Assembly: GCA_049430665.1 (NCBI GenBank)
Contig: JBMTCG010000001.1
Location: 1 to 64,000, forward strand
From: JAHEZL01 sp049430665
GTDB lineage: Bacteria > Bacteroidota > Bacteroidia > Flavobacteriales_C > GCA-002722245
DNA length: 64,000 bases
Reading direction: 5' to 3'
Shown one piece after another: positions 1-8,257 of this stretch (positions are counted from its first letter, which is position 1; each line of letters opens with the position of its first letter). Made by a program: the position numbers and the translations under genes. The notes below the pieces were generated by a model. It was not told the DNA's origin, did no database searches, and saw only the letters and a list, made by a program, of their open reading frames with translations.

Positions 1-1126
1 CGTTGAATAAGTTAGATTCCAAGAATATCTGTCCGTCGGTAATAGAAATTACGTTAGTAGGGATATAAGCAGAAACGTCACCCGCTTGTGTTTCAATAAT
101 TGGCAATGCTGTTAATGAACCACCACCTTTAACGATTCCTTTGATAGAATCAGGAAGGTCGTTCATACTTGCTGCGATAGAATCAGATGCATTCACTTTA
201 GCAGCTCTTTCCAGTAATCTTGAGTGTAAGTAGAATACGTCACCTGGATAAGCCTCACGGCCCGGTGGTCTTCTTAATAACAAAGACACCTCACGGTAAG
301 CAACCGCTTGTTTTGACAAGTCATCAAATACAATCAATGCCGGTCTTCCTGAGTCACGGAAATATTCTCCGATAGCAGCACCCGTAAATGGAGCGTAGAA
401 TTGCATTGGAGCCGGATCAGATGCAGTCGCTGCAACAATCACAGTGTAGGCCATTGCACCTGCATCTTCTAATGTTTTTAATGTATTCGCAACAGTAGAA
501 CCTTTTTGTCCAATTGCTACATATATACAGAATACAGGTTGTCCTGCATCATAAAATTCTTTTTGGTTGATAATGGTATCAATCGCAACAGTTGTTTTTC
601 CTGTTTGACGGTCACCGATGATCAACTCACGCTGACCTCTACCAATTGGAATCATCGCATCAATTGCTTTGATACCAGTTTGCATTGGTTCATTAACTGG
701 CTGACGGTAGATTACCCCTGGAGCTTTTCTTTCCAATGGCATTTCGTACAATTGGCCGCTAATTGGACCTTTACCATCTATTGGTTCACCAAGAGTGTTT
801 ACAACTCTACCTACAATACCTTCGCCTGTCTTAACAGATGCGATTTTACCAGTACGTTTAACGGTAGCGCCTTCTTTTATGCCTTTAGAAGAACCTAACA
901 ATACCAAACCTACGTTGTCTTCCTCGAGGTTTAATACGATAGATTGCAATCCATTTTCGAATTCTACTAACTCTCCCGCTTGTACATTGTTTAGTCCGTA
1001 AACACGTGCAATACCGTCACCGATTTGCAACACTGTTCCTACCTCATCAAGGTCGGCTTGAGATTTGAGTCCCGACAATTGTTGTCTTAAAATTGCGGAT
1101 ACTTCTGCTGGTTTAACTTCTGCCAT
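1..1126 (-). CDS. atpA: F1 ATP synthase subunit alpha (N-terminal 375 codons)
   Basis: This is the regulatory nucleotide-binding subunit of the F1 head, which alternates with beta around gamma on the cytoplasmic face. Translating the minus strand from the ATG at 1126 gives MAEVKPAEVSAILRQQL, followed by the N-terminal beta-barrel. The Walker A loop GDRQTGKT lies at about residue 172, and downstream are FDDLSKQAVAYREVSLLL and PPGREAYPGDVFYLHSRLLER, all hallmark alpha-subunit segments. The frame stays open to the window edge, so the C-terminus (roughly the last 150 residues, judged from usual family length) is missing. The gene starts 27 bp after atpH and is the last visible gene of the operon. 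The gamma and beta genes are not in view. Confidence 0.97.
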   Translation of the reverse strand, partial: MAEVKPAEVSAILRQQLSGLKSQADLDEVGTVLQIGDGIARVYGLNNVQAGELVEFENGLQSIVLNLEEDNVGLVLLGSSKGIKEGATVKRTGKIASVKTGEGIVGRVVNTLGEPIDGKGPISGQLYEMPLERKAPGVIYRQPVNEPMQTGIKAIDAMIPIGRGQRELIIGDRQTGKTTVAIDTIINQKEFYDAGQPVFCIYVAIGQKGSTVANTLKTLEDAGAMAYTVIVAATASDPAPMQFYAPFTGAAIGEYFRDSGRPALIVFDDLSKQAVAYREVSLLLRRPPGREAYPGDVFYLHSRLLERAAKVNASDSIAASMNDLPDSIKGIVKGGGSLTALPIIETQAGDVSAYIPTNVISITDGQIFLESNLFN

Positions 1127-1153
1127 TTTGCTCTTTTTTATAAAAAGGTTTAA

Positions 1154-1708
1154 TTAAAAATCTGCTATGTATGGGTTGTCGCTGAAATTTCTTCTTAGTT
1201 TTTCAAGCTTCGTTTTTATGCTGGCATCTAATTGCTTGTCGCCAACTTTCAAAACAAAACCACCAATCAATTTAGCGTCGTGCTCTTCAATAATTTCTAC
1301 TTCACTATTGTAAGTTTTCTTCACTATTTCACTTACTTTCTTCTTAACGTTTTCGCCTACACCATTCACCGAACGAATAACAGTTCTAAGAACATTCTTG
1401 TGGGCGTAATATTGGTCAATAAAAGAAGTAGCAACATCATTAATAATGGCTTCTCTTCTTTTATGAGCGATAACAATTAAAAAGTTAATGCTAATAGCAC
1501 TTACTTTATCAGCGAAAATCGCTTTAAGAATTTTTTCTTTGGCGTCGGCTTTAACTACCGGACTCTGCAATAAAGTTGTAAACTCTCGAGAGTCATGGCA
1601 CACCGACTGAATCAACTTCATATCGGCAAATACTTTTTCTAACTCTCCTTTTTCCAAAGAAAGTTCGATTAAAGATTTAGCGTATCTTGATGCTGCTCTA
1701 GATTGCAT
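1154..1708 (-). CDS. atpH: F1 ATP synthase subunit delta
   Basis: This 184-residue protein is the OSCP/delta subunit that ties the peripheral stalk (b) to the top of the F1 head. It starts MQSRAASRYAKSLIELS, the usual RYAxAL-like opening helix of the family, and ends with the conserved segment IGGFVLKVGDKQLDASIKTKL. The length is normal. It lies between atpF (3 bp upstream) and atpA, the standard order. The tight spacing suggests translation coupled to atpF. Confidence 0.96.
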   Translation of the reverse strand: MQSRAASRYAKSLIELSLEKGELEKVFADMKLIQSVCHDSREFTTLLQSPVVKADAKEKILKAIFADKVSAISINFLIVIAHKRREAIINDVATSFIDQYYAHKNVLRTVIRSVNGVGENVKKKVSEIVKKTYNSEVEIIEEHDAKLIGGFVLKVGDKQLDASIKTKLEKLRRNFSDNPYIADF

Positions 1709-1711
1709 AAA

Positions 1712-2212
1712 TTAATTGAGGTTTACGTCTTCTACAAGGTTATCTACCAATGCTTGTTGTTTGCTCTTATCAGCCAATTCTGATTTTAGAATTTTCTCAG
1801 CAATCTCAATAGAAAGACTAGCTACCTGATTCTTCAATTCAGTAACAGCTCTCATTTTTTCATTCTCAATACTTTTTCTTGCATCTTCAATCAATCTAGC
1901 GCCTTCTTTTTTCGCTTTATCGTGAGCTTCAAGAACAATAGCTTCTTTAGCTGCGCGAGCTTCTTTAAGCATATTGTCTCTTTCTTCACGAGCTGCTTTT
2001 AAAAGCGTTTCGTTCTCTGCTTTTAACTCGGCCATTTTAGCTTCAGCTGCTTTAACACCTTCTAAAGCACCTTCAATTTTTTGCTCTCTTTCGTTAACGG
2101 CAGTAAGAATTGGTTTCCATGCAAATCTTCTCAACAAGATTACCAATCCTAAAAACAAAATGGTTTGCCATATAAACAAGCCAGTTGAAAATTCTCCTAA
2201 TAATTTTTCCAT
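1712..2212 (-). CDS. atpF: F0 ATP synthase subunit b
   Basis: This 166-residue peripheral-stalk subunit has one N-terminal membrane helix (about residues 10-27, GLFIWQTILFLGLVILL). A long charged coiled coil follows, rich in Ala, Glu and Lys, as expected for the b dimer that reaches delta. Only one b-type gene is visible, so the stalk is probably a homodimer. A 15-bp inverted repeat separates it from atpE upstream. Confidence 0.96.
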   Translation of the reverse strand: MEKLLGEFSTGLFIWQTILFLGLVILLRRFAWKPILTAVNEREQKIEGALEGVKAAEAKMAELKAENETLLKAAREERDNMLKEARAAKEAIVLEAHDKAKKEGARLIEDARKSIENEKMRAVTELKNQVASLSIEIAEKILKSELADKSKQQALVDNLVEDVNLN

Positions 2213-2245
2213 ATATCTTTCTTTAAAATACTTTCATTTAATTAT

Positions 2246-2280
2246 TTCCCAAATCGAAACCAACCGTTTCGATTTGGGAA
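2246..2280 (-). promoter_or_regulatory. Intercistronic hairpin between atpE and atpF
   Basis: Perfect 15-bp arms (2246-2260 and 2266-2280) around a 5-nt loop begin 13 nt after the atpE stop codon. On the minus strand the sequence after the stem is AAATAATT and not a T-run, so this does not look like an intrinsic terminator. An inferred role is 3'-end protection or processing that raises atpE output over atpF, because the c-ring needs many more copies than b. Confidence 0.6.
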
Positions 2281-2292
2281 TAATAGGATAAA

Positions 2293-2484
2293 TTAAGCTG
2301 CGAAAAGAGCTGCGAAACCGATACCTTCGATTAACGCTGCTGCAATCAACATAGCTGTTTGGATTTTGTTAGCCGCTTCAGGTTGTCTTGCGATACCTTC
2401 CATTGCTTTACCTCCGATTTGTCCGATACCTAATCCGGCGCCGATTACGATTAACCCTGCACCTACGATGTTTGGAATTGCCAT
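2293..2484 (-). CDS. atpE: F0 ATP synthase subunit c
   Basis: This 63-residue hairpin proteolipid forms the rotating c-ring. Helix 1 is glycine-rich (GAGLIVIGAGLGIGQIGG), the polar loop is RQPEAANK, and helix 2 carries the ion-binding carboxylate Glu53 in ALIEGIGF. The residue after the Glu is Gly and not Ser/Thr, which is more in line with H+ than Na+ coupling (inference). It is slightly shorter than typical c subunits. It lies between atpB and atpF and is followed by a strong hairpin. Confidence 0.97.
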   Translation of the reverse strand: MAIPNIVGAGLIVIGAGLGIGQIGGKAMEGIARQPEAANKIQTAMLIAAALIEGIGFAALFAA

Positions 2485-2521
2485 AAAATATATAATTAAA
2501 ATTAAACTACTTATTTACTTA

Positions 2522-3577
2522 TTAGTGGTGTGCTTCTTCATGGTGATGCTCTTCGCTTGCTGCACCAAAATAAAGGGCAGAAAGCATGGTGAAGATGTAC
2601 GCCTGTAAAAACGCCACTAATAATTCTATCATATTTAAGAAGAAAGACAAACCTAAAAAGGCTCCTTTTGCTCCCCAATTGTCGAACAAATACATTACTG
2701 CTATTAAGCTCATCAATACAATGTGGCCCGCTTTGATATTCGCGTACAAACGAATCAACAATGCGAAAGGCTTAATTAAAACGCCTAATAACTCAATAGG
2801 AGCCAACAATATTTTCATTGGAACTGGTACACCAGGCATCCAAAAGATGTGGGCCCAATAAGTAGATTTTGATGTATATAAAGTAATGAACAAAGTCATT
2901 AATGATAAAGCTGCTGTAATGGCAATGTTACCTGTAACGTTAATTCCAAGTGGAGTTAAACCAATTAAGTTAATAATCCATACAAAGAAAAACACCGAGA
3001 GCAAGAAGCCCATGTATTTGTTGTAGTGTTTCTCACCAATGTTAGGAATAGCGATTTCATCGCGAACAAAAATTACCAAAGGCTCTAAAAACTTAGCAGC
3101 ACCTTTAGGCACAAGATTTTGAGAATAATTTTTGGCCATGCTTCTGAACAACCAGAACATTAAGGCACAAACCAACATGATTACCAATACGTTTTTGGTG
3201 ATAGAATAATCTATAGCTACTTCAACAGGATGATCACCGTGCATTGCCAATGGGTTTCCGCTAGCATCGGTAGGAATAATTTTAGAGTGTATGATTTTGT
3301 AGAATTTGCCGTCAATCTCAGCTACCTTAGTGCCATGCTCAAATACAGAAGACATGGCAATGTGCGCACCATTGTCCCAAAACATAACAGGAAGTGGCAA
3401 ACTAATGTTCCCCACGATATGAAAATCATGGTTATCTAGAAGGTGATGTTGAATGTCTTCCTTTCTTTCAGCTACTCCGTCTTCAGATTTTTCTCCTTCA
3501 GAAGAAGCGAACAAGCCCGTAGGAAGCAATAAAATCAAGGCAAACGAGAGCAGTTGTAATAGTTTTTTAATTGACAT
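2522..3577 (-). CDS. atpB: F0 ATP synthase subunit a (N-terminally extended)
   Basis: This 351-residue channel subunit carries the essential arginine in the motif IRLYANIKAGH, the Bacteroidota version of RLFANMxAGH. It works against the c-ring to conduct ions. It is about 80-100 residues longer than the E. coli protein. The extra N-terminus starts with a signal-like hydrophobic segment (about residues 5-24) and continues with a polar, presumably periplasmic stretch. This extension is seen in other Bacteroidota as far as I recall. The C-terminus is His/Glu-rich (EEHHHEEAHH). Confidence 0.95.
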   Translation of the reverse strand: MSIKKLLQLLSFALILLLPTGLFASSEGEKSEDGVAERKEDIQHHLLDNHDFHIVGNISLPLPVMFWDNGAHIAMSSVFEHGTKVAEIDGKFYKIIHSKIIPTDASGNPLAMHGDHPVEVAIDYSITKNVLVIMLVCALMFWLFRSMAKNYSQNLVPKGAAKFLEPLVIFVRDEIAIPNIGEKHYNKYMGFLLSVFFFVWIINLIGLTPLGINVTGNIAITAALSLMTLFITLYTSKSTYWAHIFWMPGVPVPMKILLAPIELLGVLIKPFALLIRLYANIKAGHIVLMSLIAVMYLFDNWGAKGAFLGLSFFLNMIELLVAFLQAYIFTMLSALYFGAASEEHHHEEAHH

Positions 3578-3685
3578 GACAGTACGACTTTCAATAATTT
3601 GTGCAAAACTAAGGATTAATAGCCCACCGCCAAAACTTAAATGATGATTTTTTTCAAAAGAATTCGCCTTTAGAGAAAATAAATA

Positions 3686-4072
3686 TCAGTTATTCTCTTT
3701 AAGCAGACCTTGCATGGCCCAAGTATTAAATGCCAAAGCGAGTAAATAGGGGATAAAAAGCGACAAGAATTCGGATTTAGAAATTTGTCCGTCGGCATTA
3801 AAAACAGGTCTCAATACCACATACGCGATAATAAATTTCAAAATGCTGCCTGTTATATATATAAATCCAAGTTTGTCTTTGTGCTTTTTATGCAATACCA
3901 TTAATAGGGTGTAGGTAGCTATGGCCAGTATCATTTGTAATGAATAGCTCAAAATCAAATGATTGGCGTACAAATCGCTATATAATTTCTGCTGAGAAAG
4001 CGCATGAACCCCAAAGGAGGTGAGCAGCAGTACCAATAAATAAAAAACGATTTTACTTAGCTTTTTTATCAC
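3686..4072 (-). CDS. Small four-helix membrane protein in the AtpI position
   Basis: About 128 residues with four predicted membrane helices (starting near IVFYLLVLLLTS, SYSLQMILAIATY, LGFIYITGSILKFII and FLSLFIPYLLALAF). It lies between atpZ and atpB, where other bacteria have atpI. The function is not established; by position, a role in F0 or c-ring assembly is plausible. The longest frame opens with ATG at 4114, giving a 62-bp overlap with atpZ. I prefer the GTG at 4072 (VIKKLSKIVFYLL), which overlaps by 20 bp and starts directly at the basic residues before helix 1. Confidence in the gene is good; in the start, moderate. Confidence 0.75.
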   Translation of the reverse strand: MIKKLSKIVFYLLVLLLTSFGVHALSQQKLYSDLYANHLILSYSLQMILAIATYTLLMVLHKKHKDKLGFIYITGSILKFIIAYVVLRPVFNADGQISKSEFLSLFIPYLLALAFNTWAMQGLLKENN

Positions 4073-4298
4073 GGTCTTCTTGCTGATTGATTTTGTTGAG
4101 TTGCTGCACCACACTATACAAGGAAAGCACTACCGCCAAAAGTATGCAGCCCATGGTAAACCATTTCTTGTCACTAGGGTATTTAGCATCTAGCCATTTA
4201 CCAAAATAGGCGCCCAAAAAGATGGTAACGCCCATTTGTAATCCAATACCCGATAAAACAACAATGTTGTTACGCGGTTTTTTCTTTGATTTGTCCAA
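4053..4298 (-). CDS. atpZ: AtpZ/AtpI-family F0F1 assembly protein
   Basis: This 81-residue protein has a basic N-terminus and two membrane helices (GIGLQMGVTIFLGAYFG and WFTMGCILLAVVLSLYSVV) joined by a short loop containing GKWLDAKYPS. The G-x-x-x-G-K-W-L-D pattern is typical of AtpZ/AtpQ-type proteins that precede ATP synthase genes and are linked to F0 assembly or cation supply. It overlaps the upstream bactofilin gene by 29 bp and the next gene by 20 bp or more, so the three are probably translated from one mRNA. Confidence 0.85.
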   Translation of the reverse strand: MDKSKKKPRNNIVVLSGIGLQMGVTIFLGAYFGKWLDAKYPSDKKWFTMGCILLAVVLSLYSVVQQLNKINQQEDRDKKAK

Positions 4299-4728
4299 CC
4301 GTAGTTTCTTCTTTAATATCTTTTACTACACCGCCCATTTTGCAAGAACCTGTGAAAGAGGCACCTGGTTCAACCGACAATCTGCCAGTGATGATTTCAC
4401 CTTGTAAGTTAGCAGTTGATTTCAATTCTAACAATTCTTTAACGGTGATAGCCGATTTTAAAACACCTTCAATTTCGGCGTTCAAGCATTTAATTTCACC
4501 TTCAATAATACCGGTTTTACCCACTATTACTTTACCGTTGCAAGTTACAGAACCTTTAACGATTCCGTTAATTTTAATTCCTTTAGATGCAGTGATATTT
4601 CCTGTGAATACCGTTCCTTCTGCTATGCTGTCCATAGTATTTGTGTTTGTATTTGTGTTAGAAGTAAAGCTGTTTACAACCGGTTCGCTTTGTTTTACCG
4701 TAACGGGTTCATTTTTCGACTTAAACAT
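4270..4728 (-). CDS. Bactofilin (polymer-forming cytoskeletal protein)
   Basis: A 152-residue protein with a Ser/Thr/Asn-rich N-terminal tail (about 1-32, including an NTNTNTNT run) and then a right-handed beta-helix. The helix shows the bactofilin rhythm of small hydrophobic and glycine residues: GTVFTGNITASKGIKINGIVKG and GEIITGRLSVEPGASFTG are split parts of it. Bactofilins self-assemble into nucleotide-independent filaments used in cell shape and envelope organisation. The gene heads the atp operon and its end overlaps atpZ by 29 bp. An alternative promoter-proximal reading is not apparent. Confidence 0.9.
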   Translation of the reverse strand: MFKSKNEPVTVKQSEPVVNSFTSNTNTNTNTMDSIAEGTVFTGNITASKGIKINGIVKGSVTCNGKVIVGKTGIIEGEIKCLNAEIEGVLKSAITVKELLELKSTANLQGEIITGRLSVEPGASFTGSCKMGGVVKDIKEETTVGQIKEKTA

Positions 4729-4745
4729 AGTGTGTTTGTTTTGCC

Positions 4746-4753
4746 CAAAAATA
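4746..4753 (-). promoter_or_regulatory. Possible Bacteroidota -7 element upstream of the bactofilin/atp operon
   Basis: On the minus strand TATTTTTG matches the Bacteroidota -7 consensus TAnnTTTG and lies 18 nt before the bactofilin ATG. No convincing -33 TTG partner is visible at the expected distance, and the sequence is AT-rich, so a chance match is possible. Confidence 0.3.
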
Positions 4754-4814
4754 CAAAAGATGTGGCTAAGGTGTTGCTGCTGAAAAAAAGAGTTTTGAAC
4801 CGATTTTTAACAAT

Positions 4815-5990
4815 TTATTGACCCGTAGAAATGAGCTGAAACATACGGTGGGCAAGGTATTGGTTGGCTTCTTTGGTGAGGTGACAATAATCGACGAAAA
4901 CCCAAAAAGGCAATTTATGTACTTCGGGTAAAGCGAGAATTTTAGAGGATTTCCATTTTAGTTGATGAATTTCGCGCATGAAAGTGCTTAAGGTATCGCG
5001 TTGTAAACTTCCGTAATAATTGTACACCGTTCTTTCCAATGGAGCCATTTTCTCTTTATCGCGCAAAGAGAGATGTGGTTGAATGAAGTGAAGATGTTTA
5101 ATACCCTTTTGCTCTAGCCATTCACTTTGAGCTTCAATAGATTGCTGAAATAAAGCTACTCCTTTGTGGACCAAATTGCTATCCTTTAGAAAAGTTCGTT
5201 CTCCTTGGAAAGCGTTCCATCTTTTGATGATGGCTTCACGATTGGGTTCTTCTTTTAAACTTTCACTTACATTGTATTTGCCACGCAAAACACAAAAAAT
5301 AAGGGCCGAACGTTTCATCCATTCCAATTGCTCGATGAAAGGATGTTTGCTGTTCAGAAAGTTTTTCCAATAGCCTTCACTAATGTTTCTAGGTGTTGAA
5401 CCTGCGGGAAGATAGCCTGGGTCGTTTTGTCCGTCCATAGAAATTACCCAGTCGAAATCGTATTTATTCAGTAGTTGCTGCACCTTTAAAAAGGCTTGCC
5501 ATGAAGTGTGGCCCGACACTGCACTGTTGAATACCTTGTATTTTCCCGTTCCACTTTTATTGAGTTCTTCTTCTAAATACCCATCGATGGCGGTGGCTTT
5601 GGCATGATCGGTAATTTGTGTGATAGTGAGATAATCGCCTTCATGAATAGAGCCTGTACCCAGCATGGCCGAGCCCCCCGACAGTAAAATCCATGTTTCT
5701 CCTTTCTCTTTTTGGGGCATTTCAACATCGCCCAATTCCACTCTGCAACCAATTTCATTGATAGAACCACTTTCATCGTGAAAGGTGTAGTTGGGCTGGT
5801 TGTCCCAAATCAACAAAGAATCGCTGCGCCAAATGCCCATCACTTGGTTAGAGAAGGAGGAACCGCTGGGAGCATAGTATATGAAAGTGCCAATGCGGCA
5901 AATCAATTCTAAAAAAAGAAGAAGAAGAATTGTTAAAAAAACAGTGCGAAAAAACGAGAGTGAATATTTTTTAATTTTTTCGGATTTCAT
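4815..5990 (-). CDS. Membrane-anchored SGNH-fold hydrolase/esterase-like protein
   Basis: About 391 residues from the ATG at 5990 (MKSEKIKKYS); a longer frame from 6065 exists but adds an uncharacteristic tail. An N-terminal membrane anchor (FLTILLLLFLELICRIG) is followed by an extracytoplasmic domain. All SGNH landmarks are present in altered form: the nucleophile block GGSAMLGTGS, a glycine block NSAVSGHTSWQ, the Asn block SMDGQND, and a C-terminal D-x-x-H (DYCH). This argues for an active esterase or acyltransferase partner. The substrate is unknown. It lies 87 bp upstream of bactofilin on the same strand, so co-transcription with the atp operon is possible. Confidence 0.75.
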   Translation of the reverse strand: MKSEKIKKYSLSFFRTVFLTILLLLFLELICRIGTFIYYAPSGSSFSNQVMGIWRSDSLLIWDNQPNYTFHDESGSINEIGCRVELGDVEMPQKEKGETWILLSGGSAMLGTGSIHEGDYLTITQITDHAKATAIDGYLEEELNKSGTGKYKVFNSAVSGHTSWQAFLKVQQLLNKYDFDWVISMDGQNDPGYLPAGSTPRNISEGYWKNFLNSKHPFIEQLEWMKRSALIFCVLRGKYNVSESLKEEPNREAIIKRWNAFQGERTFLKDSNLVHKGVALFQQSIEAQSEWLEQKGIKHLHFIQPHLSLRDKEKMAPLERTVYNYYGSLQRDTLSTFMREIHQLKWKSSKILALPEVHKLPFWVFVDYCHLTKEANQYLAHRMFQLISTGQ

Positions 5991-6123
5991 TGGAGGTAAA
6001 GATATAAAAGAGAAGCTGAAAGCTTCAAGAAAAGATTTAGTGAAGTTCGCTAGGCTAAACTTCACAGAGGGAATGCGCCTTTTATGCTGTGATTTTTTTA
6101 CATTTACTCATCAATACTTTTTT

Positions 6124-7665
6124 ATGGCTGCAATCAACATTCAATCGGTACTTAAACAACTTTCGCTTTCATCGGTGAATAAAGGTGTTTCCACAGGTAA
6201 TCATTGGCTACCCGATAGCAAAAAATACATTATTTCTCACTCTCCGGTAGATGGAAAAATGATTGGTAAAGTATCTGTTGCCTCGGCAAAAGATTACAAT
6301 CTAGTGATTGAAACTGCTGAAAAAGCTTTTGCTGAATGGCGCATGGTGCCTGCTCCTAAACGCGGTGAAGTGGTGCGACAAATTGGGAAAGAATTAAGAA
6401 AATACAAAGAGCCTCTCGGACAGCTAGTGTCTTACGAAATGGGGAAATCTTTGGAAGAAGGTTTGGGCGAAGTGCAGGAGATGATTGATATTGCCGACTT
6501 TGCAGTGGGCTTGTCGCGACAGTTGCACGGACTCACCATGCACTCTGAAAGATTCAAACACAGAATGTACGAGCAATATCATCCTTTGGGCGTAGTGGGA
6601 ATTATTTCTGCTTTTAATTTCCCTGTTGCGGTTTGGTCGTGGAATGCTTTTTTAGCATGGATTTGCGGCGATGCTTGCGTTTGGAAACCAAGTGAAAAAA
6701 CGCCTTTGTGCTCTATCGCTTGTCAGCATATTGTCAATAGAGTTTTCAAAAAAAATAATGTGCCCGATGGTTTGTCGGGAATCATCAACGGCGACTCTAC
6801 AGTTGGTGAACGTTTATCGAACGATACGCGCGTACCTCTTGTTTCTGCTACAGGTTCAACGCGCATGGGTAAAAAAGTGGGAGAAGCCGTAGGCAAACGA
6901 TTGGGAAGATCGTTGTTGGAATTAGGAGGAAACAATGCCATTATTATTACGCCTTCTGCCGATTTAAATATTGTTACTGTTGGGGCAGTTTTTGGCGCTG
7001 TGGGTACTGCCGGACAGCGTTGTACTTCTACCCGAAGATTAATCATTCACGAATCGGTTTATGATGAAGTGAAAAAGAAATTGGTGAAAGCTTACGGTCA
7101 GTTGAAAATTGGAAATCCATTAGACAAAAAAAATCATGTTGGTCCGTTGATTGACCAAGCTGCGGTGAAAATGTATCTCGACGCTATTGCAGCTGTGAAG
7201 AAAGAAGGTGGTAAAGTGATAGTGGAAGGTGGCGTGTTGAAAGGCAAAGGATACGAATCGGGTTGTTATGTAAAACCTTGTATTATTGAAGCCAAAAACA
7301 CTTTTGAAATGGTGCAGCACGAAACTTTTGCACCTATTCTTTATTTAATGAAATACAAAACCATTGAAGAAGCCATAGCTTTGCAAAATGGTGTTCCGCA
7401 AGGTTTATCTTCTTCTATAATGACGAACAATTTACGCGAAGCAGAATTGTTTTTATCACATGTAGGAAGTGATTGTGGAATTGCAAACGTGAACATTGGT
7501 ACATCGGGAGCCGAGATTGGCGGCGCTTTTGGTGGCGAAAAAGAAACGGGTGGAGGTAGAGAATCGGGTTCTGATGCATGGAAAATTTATATGCGCCGAC
7601 AAACAAATACTATCAACTATAGCACAACGTTACCTTTGGCGCAAGGGATTAAATTTGATTTATGA
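6124..7665 (+). CDS. Alpha-aminoadipic semialdehyde dehydrogenase (ALDH7A1/antiquitin family)
   Basis: A 513-residue NAD-dependent aldehyde dehydrogenase. The frame is open from 5881, but the family N-terminus fits the ATG at 6124 (MAAINIQSVLKQL). Visible motifs are LELGGNNAI (catalytic Glu region), VGTAGQRCTSTRRL (catalytic Cys), and the C-terminal antiquitin signature TSGAEIGGAFGGEKETGGG followed by RESGSDAWKIYMRR. The last segment closely resembles human ALDH7A1. The family oxidises alpha-aminoadipate semialdehyde in lysine breakdown and can take betaine aldehyde. No other lysine-degradation gene is adjacent. The stop overlaps the next gene start (ATGA). Confidence 0.93.
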   Translation: MAAINIQSVLKQLSLSSVNKGVSTGNHWLPDSKKYIISHSPVDGKMIGKVSVASAKDYNLVIETAEKAFAEWRMVPAPKRGEVVRQIGKELRKYKEPLGQLVSYEMGKSLEEGLGEVQEMIDIADFAVGLSRQLHGLTMHSERFKHRMYEQYHPLGVVGIISAFNFPVAVWSWNAFLAWICGDACVWKPSEKTPLCSIACQHIVNRVFKKNNVPDGLSGIINGDSTVGERLSNDTRVPLVSATGSTRMGKKVGEAVGKRLGRSLLELGGNNAIIITPSADLNIVTVGAVFGAVGTAGQRCTSTRRLIIHESVYDEVKKKLVKAYGQLKIGNPLDKKNHVGPLIDQAAVKMYLDAIAAVKKEGGKVIVEGGVLKGKGYESGCYVKPCIIEAKNTFEMVQHETFAPILYLMKYKTIEEAIALQNGVPQGLSSSIMTNNLREAELFLSHVGSDCGIANVNIGTSGAEIGGAFGGEKETGGGRESGSDAWKIYMRRQTNTINYSTTLPLAQGIKFDL

Positions 7666-8243
7666 AGAATACATTTTTATTAGTTTTTATTGCCTCATTG
7701 TCGATATCTTGCGCCCAAAAACAAGAAGAACAAAAACCTTCTTTGTTAAGTGATTTTTGGAAACAGGAAATCGCTCGTTTGAACAAAGAAAAACCAATGA
7801 TTACAAAAATTTCTACAGTAAACGGTAAGTCGGATACTATTAGAACCGATAGTATAGATTGGGAAAAGGAGTTGCAGATTTTTGTGAAGAATGATTTGTA
7901 TGAAAAAGATTTGGCATTGTACAATATAGATACCGCAGCTGCATACGACACCTTGCAGGTTGATGATGGGGAAGGAAAATTTATATATAAGTCAATTCCA
8001 ACAAAGAAATTGATTTTCACTCCTAAAAACGTAGATCAAAAAATAAGAAATATGACTGCTTATTTAGTAGATAAACCATATGACCGAGTTGAGATATTAA
8101 TTAAAGATGAAGAGCAGCTTTTCGGAATAAATAAAAGAATGGAATATAGCCGACTTTTGGGGTATTATGCAATCGAAGGCTCCCAAAACGTTAAATTCCT
8201 CAATGGAATAAACTACAAAGTACAAGTAAAATTTAAAGAGTAG
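7662..8243 (+). CDS. Hypothetical lipoprotein
   Basis: 193 residues with a lipoprotein signal peptide (MKNTFLLVFIASLSISCAQK, lipid-modified Cys at about residue 17), so it should be anchored in a membrane facing the periplasm or surface. The rest is polar with no recognised motif and is probably a mixed alpha/beta fold. It overlaps the aldehyde dehydrogenase stop by 4 bp, which suggests translational coupling, but I see no functional link. It is convergent with the HAD phosphatase gene. Confidence 0.75.
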   Translation: MKNTFLLVFIASLSISCAQKQEEQKPSLLSDFWKQEIARLNKEKPMITKISTVNGKSDTIRTDSIDWEKELQIFVKNDLYEKDLALYNIDTAAAYDTLQVDDGEGKFIYKSIPTKKLIFTPKNVDQKIRNMTAYLVDKPYDRVEILIKDEEQLFGINKRMEYSRLLGYYAIEGSQNVKFLNGINYKVQVKFKE

Positions 8244-8257
8244 TTCGCTCTAATAAC

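Noticed and set aside
2246..2280. Intrinsic terminator between atpE and atpF
   Set aside because: The stem is strong, but the 3' flank on the minus strand is AAATAATT and not a T-run, and the downstream b, delta and alpha genes must be expressed.
5881..6123. N-terminal extension of the aldehyde dehydrogenase
   Set aside because: The frame is open from 5881, but the extra 81 residues are Lys/Arg-rich, lie over the opposite-strand SGNH gene, and do not belong to the ALDH7 family, whose start fits ATG 6124.
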